Below are positions 10,771 through 23,209 of a stretch of DNA of 64,000 nt, piece after piece. Below the pieces are notes generated by a model that saw nothing but the letters and a program-made list of their open reading frames with translations, did not search any database and was not told the origin of the DNA. This stretch comes from Loxodes magnus (lineage: Eukaryota > Ciliophora > Karyorelictea > Loxodida > Loxodidae). Numbering within the stretch: the stretch's first letter is position 1; each line of letters begins with the position of its first letter. Location: contig CAMPDV010000267.1 of the NCBI GenBank assembly GCA_946699065.1, positions 124,001 to 188,000 of the forward strand. The letters run 5' to 3'. A program made the translations under genes and the position numbers.

Positions 10771-13700
10771 TCACTATATATCTGTCTGATCTACTTCTAT
10801 CTACTGCTGATTATCAACTCTCTCACTCTAACTTTGCTCGCTTTATTTTTTATCTTTGTTACTAGTTTAATCTTCTGTTTTACCCTCTCTTTAACTCTCA
10901 GGTTTTGGTGCCTCATTTCAGTAATTTTGAAAAGCTTGAGTTAAGGATTAAGACAAATTAGGGACTAAATTTTTAGCGTATTATAGAACTGGAATTGATG
11001 AGTTTTAAAGCTAGAATTCGTATAACTCTTTCAACGTTTCCTACTAATCTCCTTCCTGAAGCTTATTGAGTAAGTTCTAAAGTATCTAGACGTTCATATT
11101 TTTATCTGCAGCTGATAAAGACATTAAAAGAACTGAAATCCACCTCTTTAAATGCAGGTCATTTTAGCCATGGTCTTCTACTTTCTTATAGGAATCTCAT
11201 ATTTTCTGTCCTAGAACTTTGCATAATTCATTAGTCAAAGTCTTAATAGTCTTAGTAGCTATTTCATCAACTGCTGGGTCTCTAAAATAAAAGTAATACC
11301 TTATTTCTAGCATGCAAAGATGCATCTGAAGCAATATTTACCCTACATCTAATTGGTCAACTATTTAGGGTATTATTTAAGTGAGCTTCAACAAACATTT
11401 TGCAGTTAGTTTTGCCAAGTTTGATATATCACTTCTATAACTTTTCAAAAGCATTAGTAAAGCTATAAATGACTAGGTAGGAGCAGAATTCTCAAGTAGC
11501 TTAATCATAACTTCGTTACATATTTTTATTATCTGATCTCCTTCTTCCTTGTTCTTAGTCTATAAGTTCTCTAGTAAAAGCGTAGAGAGTACTTATTCAG
11601 TTAGATGATAGATGGTTTAAGCTTTGACTGATTAAATCAACTATTTCTATGAAATCATTTTCTAGGTAATTTGCATCAGTAACTTGATTAACTTAACAGT
11701 GAAATCATCTGCATTAAATATATTCCTTATAGCTTAAGCAAGTATTACTAATATCTTATCCGCTTTTTAGTTTAGCTCTTGAACAAGTAGTTGGCTTTTT
11801 ATTAAAGTGCCTAACTATCCTAAGCACTCTATTTTATCGAACAAATCTCCTTTAAGGAGTTTAAAAAGATTCTAGTCAATCTAACTTTCTGAAGATACAA
11901 GTTCGTTTATATCAAAAGTAATTATTTAGCTTTCTTTCTATATCGATTGCTAGTTATTAGCCTGATATATTAGTTCCTACTGTCTAACTTCTTTCTTTTG
12001 AATCTCGAATTACTAGTTTTGCTCTTTAGCGTAAAGCTACTTTACCTCTATATTTTGGATAATTTACTCTTATCCAGGATTATGAAGTTCTTGTAGCTGA
12101 ATTTTTTAAACTTGATAATAGTTTTATACTTGCTATATAAAAGGATTTTACTCCTAAAATTGCTAATTTATTGCTTTTATATCTATTTGGTTCAGATTTC
12201 CTTGCTTACCTAAGTCATCATAGTTTTCTACTTGGGGACTTTCAATTTATACAGTTTTAAATTTTAGTGCCAATAAGTCTTTTACTTTATCTCCAATTTT
12301 GCTTCCAAGTATATCCCAAATATTATCACCTATCTAGCGGTAAATTTCAGCGATACATGAAACAGCTGCATTCCTTACATCGTTTTAAGGGCTTTTAACA
12401 AAGTCTAGTATTTATTATACTTGCTGCTAGTTAGTGATTTGTACATTATACTAGTTATAGAGCTTCTCAAGAAGCTCTAGACATTCTACTTTCGTCCTGT
12501 TGTTTTTTGTTACTACTAGACCATTCAAAATGTGTACTACTAGTTTCTAAGGAGGATACAGCTAACTTAACTCACATATTAGGATGTGGAAAGTTTGACG
12601 TAGTGTTGCATTATTATGTCCTGACTTTTCTATTAATATAGGTAATAGTATTTATGCCTCTCCTTCAGATAAAACCTTCTATTAGTTTTCGAGTGCTAGA
12701 ATATAGTTGTTGAGAAACTCTAGAATGCTTTTAGTTGTTTGAGTGTTTTCTTAGCTACTAAGTCTAACCCAAATTCACTTAAATATCAAATCACTGATGT
12801 CAAGTAATTCTTCTAGTGACTCTTCTATAAACATATTGAAGATAGCAATAGCTTCACAGTGCTTTTTGAAATCAGTATGAAACATTCTTTCTCACATATC
12901 ATTACACACTACTGTTCTAAGTTAATTTTTCAATGCTTCTAGATATTCACTCCTTACATTAGGCTCTGATATTTCCCACCTCTTACACTTATCTTAGGTA
13001 ATTCTTATCTCTTTCTATCCTGTAGGATTTATAATAACTACCATTGGTTCTTGATCCTCTTGATCTTCGTTTGAAGGAGATTGAATGTACTTTCTATTTG
13101 CTCTCACTGGTTTTAAGGCTAGAACTTTCTTTTAAATTATTTCTTTTTGTGTATTTTCTGGCTCTTTTTAGATTACTTTGCTTTCAGGAATATTTACAGT
13201 CTACTCATTTTTAGCTTCTTCTTATACTGGCTAATTTCCTTCCTATAACTGTATTATTTTACACAGAATAGGCTTTATTTGCTGAGCTTATGCTGGTTTT
13301 AAGCTAGATAGGTAGATTTGAATATTTTGTACTCCAACTTACTTTACCATTTCAGCAAAAATAAGCTCTCCTATGTTTCTTATCTAGCCAGATTTATCCC
13401 TAATACAGTTACATATAGGTTCAATAAATTGCTTTAAATCTGCCTTAGGTAAGTTTTCTTTATTCTTCAGGATTCAAGTTAAAGCCTCTATTTTAAACTC
13501 AGGACTATCTTTCATTAACTCAGGAATCATAATATTTATAATAACTTCTGGCTGTTCTGAATACTCAGCTCACTTATCCAAGCATTATATAGTTTCCTGT
13601 CTTACTAATTACTGCTTATCACTCAGATTTTAGCAGATTCCTGGAAGTAATTTTTTGCTGAATTATTTGACTTAAGAACCTAAAGCCTGAGCTAATTTAG

Positions 13701-16692
13701 TTAGAACTACTAGTAAGGATCTGATAATTGATTTATTAGGATCATTTAGTCTTAACCTTAGTTATTCTATCAGATCTGCAAGACCATTTGGTAGTATTCT
13801 AAGTCCAGCTCCTTCAAGGATTTATTCTATTGCATCTAATCCTTCTTTCCTTACTTTCCAATTATTGTCATTCAGCTTTTTCAAAACTTCTGCTTTTACT
13901 TACTTGCTGATATCGTTTCTTGGAATAGCTTTATCCAATGAGTTTTCACCTTCTCTTTACCCTTTAAGCTATTTGAACTACTTCTTTACTACCTTTATTT
14001 CTTACAGCTCTGGTATTAATTTAGTATGAGTTGCTTGATTAATATCCTAAATCATAGGGATAATAGTTTCACCTACTTAGCTGTAAATCACTTTTATCAA
14101 GCTTATACCTGCTGTGCGAATAGTTGGATTAGTGTTGTTTATGCAGTTTTTTGTAAAATCAATCGTTTCTTTCAAATCCAAACTTTAGGCTCCAAACAAG
14201 TCTATAATCTTAGAAATAAATCCACAGCTTTCTGCTAACACTTTTGGCTTTTAAGTTTTGTTCAATCCTAAAATAAGCTGCTAGATTATAAACTTCGGTC
14301 CTAGTATCTCAGAAATTGCCATCAAACAGTTACTGTATGATTCTATAACTTTACCATCTCCAAATTTATCAATAGCAGTTATTTTAGTTAGCATTACAGC
14401 TGCTCCTTTGTTAAAAGCTTAAGATGAACTAGCGATTTCGTGAATAAGGTTTAAAGAAGCCTTGACTAAGTTGAAATTATTTTCCTTCCAGTCTTTATTT
14501 ACCTTTACTATGAACTTAATTATAAGTTCATGCTTTTCTATTGCTGTTTCTTTCTTCTCACTTTATCATTGTTGAATCGCTTCAATTCCTGCCAATCTTT
14601 CCTTCCATCCATTTTGATTTAACTTATCTATCACTTCATTAGGTAAGAGTTCTTAAACTTTTTACTAAAGTTCTTCTGCTGAAATATCTTAATAACTTTC
14701 TGTTTTTACATCAAGTTTATTCTAGCATTTTTCAAAGTTGGTTTATTTCTACTTCATTTTATGTTATTCAATTGCAGGTTATATTGGCTCTTCTTTACGC
14801 ACTTCCTGCTTTCTTGATAGATGAACAGGAGGTTATTTCCTAGGTTTTGGAATTTCTTCAATTTGCATTTTATCTTCCTTTTCTTGCTTCGTTTCCTGCT
14901 TTATAACTTTGCTCTTCTCTTTTGCTATGCTAACTCCCTCTTTTTGATTATGCTCCTTTTGATTGTTTGAGTTATATTTTTCAGATGCTTCTTTTATCTT
15001 ATTAAGCTTCTAAGCTACTAAGTCTTAAGTTAGCTTATCAGTTAAGTCAGGTGCGAAGGCTTTAAAAATACCCAGTATTTCTAGACTTATTTCTCTTACA
15101 CTAGCTGTTCCATCATCTGTCATAGTCTTTATTTCCTTTCCAATTTCCTGAATCATTTTCTTTACTACTTTAACTTCTTATCTAGCTAAAGCTTTCGAAA
15201 ATCATGCTGCAGTATTAGACTTTACAGCAGGCGTTTTATCAACTAAGCAAGGTTTAATATCATCAAGTAAGTCTTCTAAAGTAAGACAACTTAGAAAAGC
15301 ATCCATTGTTACAAAGCTTTCGTTTACTATGTTCTACTTTTTATCCTTAAACTTCTACATTACTAAGCATGATAGCAGCTTTGCAGGAAACTCTTTCTAT
15401 AATCCTTTACTCATCAAGGTAAGGCATTTCAAAGTGCAAAGCTATACGTTTATATTAGCATCATTTAGAAGTTACTTAAATCCTGCTACTAATGGTTATA
15501 TGTTCTAGCTAGGCTTTATTAAAGGAATATTGCAGGTCTAAATAAACTCTTCAAGTAGTTCTTTCTTCTCGTTTCATTTTTATATACTTAGTAAAGTTTC
15601 AACCCATTGATCATTAAACTTCTTAAGACAATCTACAGGATCAACTAACATTAAAGGATTAAATGATTATGCTGATTGATGCTTAATTCCTTTTTTAAAG
15701 GCAGAATGATTTTAATTCTACTAACTTCTGAATATTCGCTTTATCTCTCTTGAAGTTTCGTTATTGAAACTTTCTAGAAGTTCATTTTACTATGCCTGTT
15801 TTAACTGCTAGACAAAAGACTGTATTCCATCTTTTACTCATGCATGACATTCTTTGAAAAAGCACATAACTTCATTTCTTACAGCTTTATTACTAGAAGC
15901 ACTCAGATTGACTGATAACGGAAGTAATTATTTTATTTAGAATTAAGCAGGTCCAAAATTATTCAAACTGATATTTCAAGAAGATACTAGAGCTGTTACC
16001 ATTTTCACGTTTTTCTGTGTACTAAGGCTAACACTTTGCTACATCATGCTATCCAAGTCACCATCAGAAACCTCTATTATATCTAAAATTGCTTCTTGAG
16101 ATAGATTCTTCAAACTTACTTTATTATTTGTCAACCCTCTCTCAACAAGTGCAGCATAAATTCTTCCTTAATTAGATGTAACCAGCGCAGGCTGATTTTC
16201 AATGTATCTCTTTAACACATTAAAAGCTTTTTCTTATGCTGCTGGGTTCGAATCTCCTATAAAGAGATGAATCTTATCTTAATAAACTGAATAGAGAAAC
16301 GAATCACCATCAAGCTATTTAACTAGCTAATCATATCCTTCCGCCCGTAAATTCCAAGTCTTACTGCTTAGTTTTTATTCTAATGTATAGTTTTTAGTTT
16401 CTTCTACTGGTTATTCTTTCTCTATCTCTAGTTCTTCTTACCACTTGTAGTTCTTTCCTCCACTAACCATTTTCTTATCATGATTGCTTTCTACTTACAT
16501 CATTGCAGCTCTGTTAAAAGAATACTGTTACTCATTCAGCTCCTTACCCTATTATTATCACTTCTATTCACTCTTATTAAACTCATTTTTAGACTCTCTT
16601 TGAATATATTCTATTTCTAATGGTTAATTCTACTCTATAATCATGTCTTAATTTTTCCCTCCACAAACAGGACGTTCGTCAAAGTTATCCAT
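10771..16692 (-). CDS. XMAP215: XMAP215/ch-TOG family microtubule polymerase
   Basis: A 1973-aa frame from ATG 16692 to TGA 10771 (5922 nt, no intron needed). It is built of repeated TOG (HEAT) arrays, recognised by the tubulin-contacting W-x-x-R type loops: TWNLRAEGYDQLVKQL, WNEKKELLEEF, NGWKERLAGIEAIQ and NNWKVRKEGLDAIEQIL. A divergent array near 1250-1500 makes about five, as in long XMAP215/ch-TOG/Dis1 proteins. Charged linkers rich in Gln, Lys and Pro join them. The family binds tubulin and adds it to microtubule plus ends at spindle poles, basal bodies and the cortex. Several Trp are TGA (for example in NTAAWFSKAL). The C-terminal tail NEAPKPESQREGK lies beyond one TGA that must be read as Trp; the true stop could be 10771 or 10735. 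The roughly 100-aa N-terminal extension before TOG1 is unusual. Confidence 0.9.
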
Positions 16693-17297
16693 TTAGTTTA
16701 TAATAATTCATACATTTAAATTTAAACCATCGGAATCTAATTGGTACTACTATCTTAAATTTGAATTTGAATATTTGAATTTGTTCGAAAGGCATTTCTT
16801 CTTACTAGCCTTTAAAGGATTAAACTCTATCTTTATTAATTAAAATATGAAATTGAAGTTATCCCTCTATCCCCATGCTTCATATCTTTTATTGAAAGAA
16901 TTCCAAATCACTTATACTTCTTTAATGACTAATTCTCGTTCTCTTAGTCTCTTATTAGATGTCGTTTTTTACTCTCTAACAATCTCGTTCGTTATAGGTG
17001 TAAATAATATGCTTTCTTATCCTTTGAATACTGAGACAATGCACTTTATATGACCTTCCACTTACAATTTCTATCCCAATGTATATAGATAAAAAAGTAT
17101 AGAAGTTACTTTACTAATCAGTTACAAGTACCTTCAGCTTACATATGTAGATATATTGCTATAGTATATAGAGTGATATTTATAATAAATAAATGTATTA
17201 AATAATACACAGGAAAAGAAAGAGCTCCTAAGCATCAGCTAAAACCTTCTTAGTTTTCTTGGTTTATTAGCGGAACTTAATAGTTCTACATTAATGT
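16693..17297. other. ambiguous stretch between two minus-strand genes
   Basis: Both strands offer natural-looking short frames around 16847-17053: a 68-aa plus frame ending on TGA and two minus frames. None can be preferred. A short TTTGAA-type direct repeat lies at 16757-16784. The stretch may hold only the 5' region of the TOG gene and the 3' end of the next gene. Confidence 0.35.
16757..16784. repeat. short direct repeat of TTTGAA/ATTTGA units
   Basis: Four near-copies of a 6-nt TTTGAA-like unit in tandem, 65 nt upstream of the TOG gene start on the minus strand. Simple-sequence repeat; no function is claimed. Confidence 0.5.
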
Positions 17298-18228
17298 TCA
17301 TGACTAAGTTCCGTTTGTTTAATTATCCTTTCCGTTCATATACTTTTCTACCTTTTACTTCTTAGTTGGATTCTCGCTAAACTTGTTATTCTTTTTGCTG
17401 TGATTTCCGACGTTGTTTTGAGTATTGTTCTGATGCTTGTTAGTCTGTTTGCTCTTTGTAGGAGACTTTTTATCCCCATTTTGACTAGTTCGTGAGCTAC
17501 TTTGTTTTTACTTAATCTAGGATGATAAATCGCGTATCTTCTTTATTATCCTACATCTTTCAACACTTTAAGGATTAGTTGGGTTCTTTTAAATATCTAA
17601 TCATATATTCATCATCTATCCCACTAGTTCTTTTTGACTTTGCTATTCTAACAAAATATTTGACAAGCCATTTGGTATACTTTTATGCTTTTCTTAGCTC
17701 GAACTTCCATTTTCAATAGAATGAGAGTCATTAAGAATAACTTGCTTAAGTTGCTTCAAATAGCTTTCCTTTTTCTCTACCTCTTCATTCTATAATTCTT
17801 GCTTGTTCGTTTCTTAATCATTCTAGGTCTTCCTTTTACTTTCTGAAATTATGACTTACTTTTGTTAAGAAACTGAGTTTAGTACTGACCGAAGAGTTCT
17901 TTACACTCTTAAACTTTGAAACCTGTTTTATTAGCTACTTCTTTCATATCTAGCTCTGATATTCCGCAAGTATAAGGATCTAGAGTATCACTAATAGCCC
18001 CTAAAAACTGATTTAGTTTGCGCATTTTTTCTAGCTCCACATCGCTAGTTTTTTTACTATTAGTTGGCAATTTTCCTGCTTTTTTTCTCTTCTGAGTGCC
18101 TTATTTTTGGCTGTTCTTCTTTAAAGGACTTGAGTTTTACTCAAGAAAGCGTGATTTAAGATTTGCCTGCATAGGTTGCTTACTTTTTTGTGACGTCTCT
18201 CACTGTGTCGCTTTTAATTGTCTGCCAT
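17298..18228 (-). CDS. basic protein with two 17-nt introns
   Basis: Not assigned to a family. Exons 18228-18184, 18166-17860 and 17842-17298 join to exactly 299 codons (298 aa). The introns are GTAAGCAACCTATGCAG (18183-18167) and GTAAGTCATAATTTCAG (17859-17843), both 17 nt with canonical ends. The protein starts MADNQKRHSERRHKK, has a helical domain at about residues 60-105 (LEKMRKLNQFLGAISDTL, VANKTGFKVQECKELFGQY), a coiled-coil Glu/Lys segment, a second helix near 185-215 and a Lys/Asn-rich tail with KKSPTKSK. Nuclear localisation is plausible from the basic ends but is inference. It is divergent from the small gene at 18482. Confidence 0.7.
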
Positions 18229-18481
18229 TTTATAATTATAGGTATAAATCACCCTCAAATTTATACTACATCTAATTACTTCCCATAGATACTTCCTTAT
18301 ATCTATTATTCTAGCCTAGAAATCATAAGAAGCAGCAAGGCTTTATTACTAAGAATTGCTAAGCTTATAGATTTGGAAATTCTAGTTTTAGTGAGTTGCT
18401 AGATTTAACATTATGATCATGTAACTACTTTTGGGTATAACGGAATCGTAAGTTAAGGTATGATGGAACCAGCAAAAATAT

Positions 18482-18716
18482 ATGAGTAATATACTGCGTT
18501 AAGTGATTGAAGTAGCTTCATACTAAACAAAAAAGAAAGCCATTTTGAACCTAATCCTTACAGCTAACTAGTTCTAATCAGAACGTTAGGTATTTAGAAT
18601 CCGATGAAGAGATGATGGATTGATAAATGCTATTACTTCAAAAGAGTATAAATTTAGATAGATTCAAATATCTTAAAGAAGCAAAACAAATAATTAAAGA
18701 TATAATCATCTAATGA
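18482..18716 (+). CDS. small protein, 71 aa, one 19-nt intron
   Basis: ATG 18482 opens MSNILRQVIEVASYQTKKKA. The frame is restored after a 19-nt intron GTTCTAATCAGAACGTTAG (18571-18589), continues YLESDEEMMDWQMLLLQ (Trp from TGA), and ends IIKDIIIQ then TGA 18714. Total coding length is exactly 72 codons. The product is helical and amphipathic and was not recognised. It is evolutionarily unverified, so the model is tentative. Confidence 0.4.
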
Positions 18717-19260
18717 TGGAGGAATAAGGAATAGTAAGTCTATTAAAATACACTATACGGCTGAAATACAAATATAAAGTTTCATCATTACCTCTTTTAT
18801 AAATTACTAGTTCTTATGCAAAATAAAAGTAAGTTAGGAGATAAAAGAGGCATATATAAAAATAGATTTATATTGGACTATGCTATTTAAAAGTAATCTT
18901 ATAAACTATGTATATGATAACAAATGAATCTAGTAACTCATAAGTTGTTTATATAAATATGAAACTTAAAATTGAAGCATATGCTGTCTGTTATTTAAAG
19001 AAGATAAGTCTAATAGTTAAACTATATGCTGTATATTAAAAGTAACCTCCTCTTTATGACGAGATTATAAGACTTAAACTACGAGACCAGCAACTTTGCC
19101 ATAACTTTAATAGCTTGACTATGTAGATTATAATATAAGAGTCAATCAGATTCCTCAAAGAATATCAAAATGTATAGATAAAAAAGGAGAGAGAGAAGTC
19201 ATTTCTTACACTATTAAATAAAGACTAATTGAAAGGAATAAAATATTCACACAAGCTACA
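18717..19260. other. intergenic between convergent ends
   Basis: AT-rich DNA between the end of the small plus-strand gene and the end of the minus-strand gene at 19261. Nothing recognised. Confidence 0.4.
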
Positions 19261-20313
19261 TCATACTCCTTCATTAGAGCTTTTGGATAAATCCTTGTTC
19301 CTTCCATTTGATTAATGCTTAGTAAAGTTTAATTAGATTTTTGTATCCTGCATTAAATTAGCTTTTTAAGAAGGTTTCTAAGATCATCTATTTTTATATG
19401 ACATTCTTTCTTGACTTTGAAATCCTGATTGACTTAAGCTCTTTTAGGAGTTGAACATTTTGAAGCTAATTTCGTTTGACTTCTCAGAATTGAGACTTGT
19501 CTTTATGTAGGTTTCATTTAATGCATTAGTTTTCTTATTTGATTTTTTCGAAGTTGATGACTTGCAAGTACTAGAAAGAGAGTTTTGCTATATTATCTGT
19601 TTTTCTCTTCTTTCTTACCGTATAAATATTTACGGTTTCCATTGGCGTTAAGCTCCTTTATCCTAAGGGATTTCAATTTTTTCCTTAACTTCTTCTTCTA
19701 GCTAACTTTTCACAAATTATTCATTTTCATTATACAAAGATTTATCAGGAAGAAGAACTGGCGAACTTTGATATGAAGGGATAAAATTTTCTTTAGTCTA
19801 TTATGTTTGCTTTTCTATCTTCAAGTCTCTGTAATATGCAGACTTTTATATGGTTGAAGCCAAAATTTTCTAAAGTTATGTATTTATTTCCATCTCTTGA
19901 TTTTCATATAAAAGCCCTGGGCCTATGATGCTATTAACCTACTTATTACATATTTCACTCAAAATATCCTAAGCTAGCAAACATGCTTATCTCGCTTTTT
20001 CTATTTCAATCTTGCTTGGTCGCTTTAACTGCCAATTGTTCATATCATTTCTCGATGTGTTCCTAGAGTTTTTATTTTACTCCTACAAGCCAAAAATTTT
20101 AGAAGACGTATTAGAGGAAGAAAAAGAAGAAGACTAAGGAGTAGAAGCCTATTGAGAATACAGTCTTACTTAATTTAAGCACTTCTTCTTATTTTCAGGG
20201 ATGGAAATTTAATTTTTGGTTGCTTCTATATCTGTTTCTGCCTTTTTGATCCTATTTTTACTTTATCTCTATCAAAGCTGTTTCTATTACGAAGAAGACT
20301 ACTTATTTCCCAT
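19261..20313 (-). CDS. Ser/Gln-rich protein with N-myristoylation-like start
   Basis: A 350-aa intronless frame from ATG 20313 to TGA 19261. It begins MGNKQSSSQ: Gly at 2 and Ser at 6 fit the N-myristoyltransferase consensus, so membrane attachment is possible (inference). Most of the chain is Ser, Gln, Asn and Lys-rich and probably disordered. A more structured central helix lies at about residues 95-155 (KIEIEKARQACLLAQDILSEI), followed by a short helical block. One TGA near the end (NRWSQKPSQ) must be Trp if the longer end is right. No known domain. Confidence 0.65.
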
Positions 20314-21916
20314 TAGCTATTATTTATTTTATATTAAGTAATTTATTGTATTTATTAAGTAAAAAGGGACTGATATATAAACCGCTTCATGTAACTAAAT
20401 TTAAAGGTTCATTACTTTATAGTGAAAGGGAGTTAATTACTGATGATTGATCTCTTTCAGATGCCTCTAATAAAAGTATTGAAACTACTTATGAGCCTAC
20501 CATCACTGCTGTATTTGCTTTGTACTATGAGATTAAGTCTCAAGTTTATCTAACTTAATGAGTGACTTTCATTTAAAAATTTGAAACGCATACAATAAAA
20601 TTTCTCTTAATTATACCCTTTATTTTGAATGGTGAATAGTATCCCTACTACTGATTAATCTATATTTAAGAGAGTTAAAAGTTAACTAATTTTAAATAGA
20701 CTATGATTTAAACTTTATATGCGTCATCCCAACTTGAAGAATTAACGATGATCATATGCATATTAGTTGAAATGATGTACCTTCGTAACAAAAAAAATAT
20801 GAATACGCTTTATTGTTTCAGTCATTTTATAATGCATAAGCATATTTCCTTACTTGCTATTCTTGTAAATACTTACCTTACAGTTATACTATTTTTTCGT
20901 TTATAAACTTACTTTTAGTAATACCATTTTTTCAATACCAAAAGCTTTGCTTTGATGTAATTTTTTTAAGTTGCACAGATTTTAAAGTGAGAAGCTCAAA
21001 GATTTTTATTACTCTTTAAAAGACTACTTAGTAATAATATCGATACTTAGTCTTGATTTACTTAAATATAACTAACTTTAAAGTGCTATTTTTATAATAG
21101 AGCTTCCTTAGATATTTCCTATCATATTTTTATACCTTAATTTACTTATTTTCCTTTACCTATATAATTATAAGAATTTTGCCTTCACTGTCTAACTATT
21201 TTATATCCTACCATCTTTTTCTTTAATCATACTCAAATTTATTGTAGTTTTATTGTATCTTCAAGTAATATCAACTGACAATTAAGCCATCTTTCATCAC
21301 ATTCTTAGCTAATAAGCTATTCAAATAGCTGGTTAGATTACTTTATAGAAATACCACGCTAGTGCTATTATACATACGAAGCATTTTATTATCTTTGCTT
21401 ATTTCTATTAAATAAGGCTTGTCTTTTTCACTTCACTTCTTACTCCTCTTAGTTATAAGCAGCTTAAGAAGTTATAGATTTATAGCATTCTTATTTAGAA
21501 TTATCTGATTACACCTATTAATAGTAAATAGCCATATAAGTTAGATGATTAGTAAGCTAATTATATAAATCTATTTAGTATAATAAATAGTTGCTTGAAT
21601 ACTAGAAAGGACTTATTTAGCTATTCTGTTTTTCATGCTTTTGGTATGATAGATTCAAACTACTTTGAGCTATAACCTAGAAACAGCCAGAATAGTCTAC
21701 CACTTATTTTCATATGCTTATCTCTAAACTCTTGTATTAATACTCTCTTTTTCATTTATTATATTGAATATACACAAGAACCTTATATAAGCTACAAGGT
21801 TAATAGTGTAATCTGAAAAAATAAGTATGTAGATATGTAGGTTAAGCCTGTTTAATACTTAAGGATGGTTAAACTTCTTTCATTAAATAATAAAAAGTGT
21901 TGTTACGATTATTTTG
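20314..21916. other. AT-rich stretch, no gene resolved
   Basis: 1.6 kb of AT-rich DNA upstream of a minus-strand gene and downstream of another. No conserved motif or RNA gene was found. Local frames look neither better nor worse than background. Confidence 0.35.
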
Positions 21917-22550
21917 TCAAACTTCAGTAATCGCTGTGTTTTTATGTTCTCTAATTGAGAAATTTTCCCGCTTGATCCCTTCAGTAGTCAAAGGTCTACT
22001 AGAAACATATCTGCGCTTCCTCACATTTTGACTCTATTTTGTACGGTTGGTGTTAGAACGAGAAGTTTGCATTTATGATATTTCAACGGTTTAGTACTCA
22101 GAAGCAGTGCCTGGTCTTGGGACTCTTCACGCGTTTTCAGAGATTTTCTTTACCAGATATTCGTTTTTGACATTCTGCTCATCCCATTCTTTGTTGTTAT
22201 AGGCAGATCGAGCAGTTTGAATTTTCTTGAGTAGGTTCTATATAAAAAAGTTACTCTGTTTTCATACGTTATTCTATTCAAATCGTCATATCTTACTTTT
22301 TTATTTAGAGTACCATGAGATGGAGGTATTTAATTCGCAAGAATGATTGGATTCATTTTTGAAGGTCGTAAATCAATGTTAAGCATTTTCTAGAGTAAAA
22401 TTTTGTTGTTATATTGTATCAACAAGTTGTTGTCTATATAATGTAAGTACCTTTAGTAAGACGCTCCTTCTTTAGATTCTATTTCAACATTTTAAAAGTA
22501 GCTGGTGGCTTTGTATTAGTCAGAGGCCTCATTGATCTCAGTCTCATCAT
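21917..22550 (-). CDS. CFAP97: CFAP97/Hemingway-family axonemal protein
   Basis: Exons 22550-22451, 22433-22255 and 22237-21917 join to exactly 200 codons (199 aa) across two 17-nt introns (22450-22434 starts GTACTT; 22254-22238 starts GTAACT; both end TATATAG). The order of blocks matches the CFAP97 (KIAA1430/Hemingway) domain. A basic helix LKKERLTKDNNLLIQYNNKIL runs up to about residue 55 (family form: ER...I.RDN..LL.KM). Then come a loop with LNKKVRYDDLNRITYENRNLL (family form: LN...R..EL..I..EN..IL) and a tail with NKEWDEQ. Family members act in sperm and cilium axoneme assembly. An Arg/Ser/Thr-rich C-terminus follows. The start could be either of three in-frame Met within the first seven residues. 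Confidence 0.75.
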
Positions 22551-23209
22551 ATGTTAATGATAAGCTTTTTACTCAACTTTATTCGAGCATAGTTTATTGG
22601 CTGTTTTTAGATTCCACATTTATATATTAAAAATTTTAATTTGCTTTAAGAAAATCAGATCAGACTGAGCAAGAGATATAAGAAGCTGATTTCATGCTAT
22701 ATTATCTCTTATGCTTCTTTCCATTGTCATTTATCGTCCATCTTAAGTGTGAATCACTTTAAATCCTATACTGATGTAATATCAGCTACCTCTTATAGCA
22801 CTTATACACTTACAAAGAGTGCTATTGTTCCTATGCCTAATTACATGTTAATCTCTTATTTAAACGGAAGTATAAAAATACGATGTTTAGTAGATGGAAC
22901 TAATCATTTGCTTAGTCATATTTAGCTAAAATATTGTCTATCCCTTCATTTATTCCTAAAATTTTTCCTGTTTAGTATGATCATTTCTTTATACCATCCT
23001 ATCATCCTAATCAATCCATCATTTTTTATATATACTCAGACTAATAATTCTACTATATCCTCTCTTTCTATAGCTCAGTAGTAGCGTTTCTCTTCTATAT
23101 TAAAGGCAGTTATAAAAGCAGGGTTTAGTAGATAAGATAGGAGCATGGTTAGGTATAGTAAGGTGGTAATTGATAATAGTAGATGTAAATTAATAAATAA
23201 AAGGCATAA
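22551..23209. other. divergent intergenic region
   Basis: About 660 nt between the divergent CFAP97 and RIIa-type genes. A minus frame starting MDDKWQWKEAQEII near 22744 is possible but unsupported. At 23150-23190 is the motif TATAGTAAGG...TAGATGTAAA, also seen upstream of 28293. Confidence 0.35.

Noticed and set aside
16847..17053. 68-aa plus-strand frame ending in TGA
   Set aside because: Two minus-strand frames are equally natural and no homology is visible.
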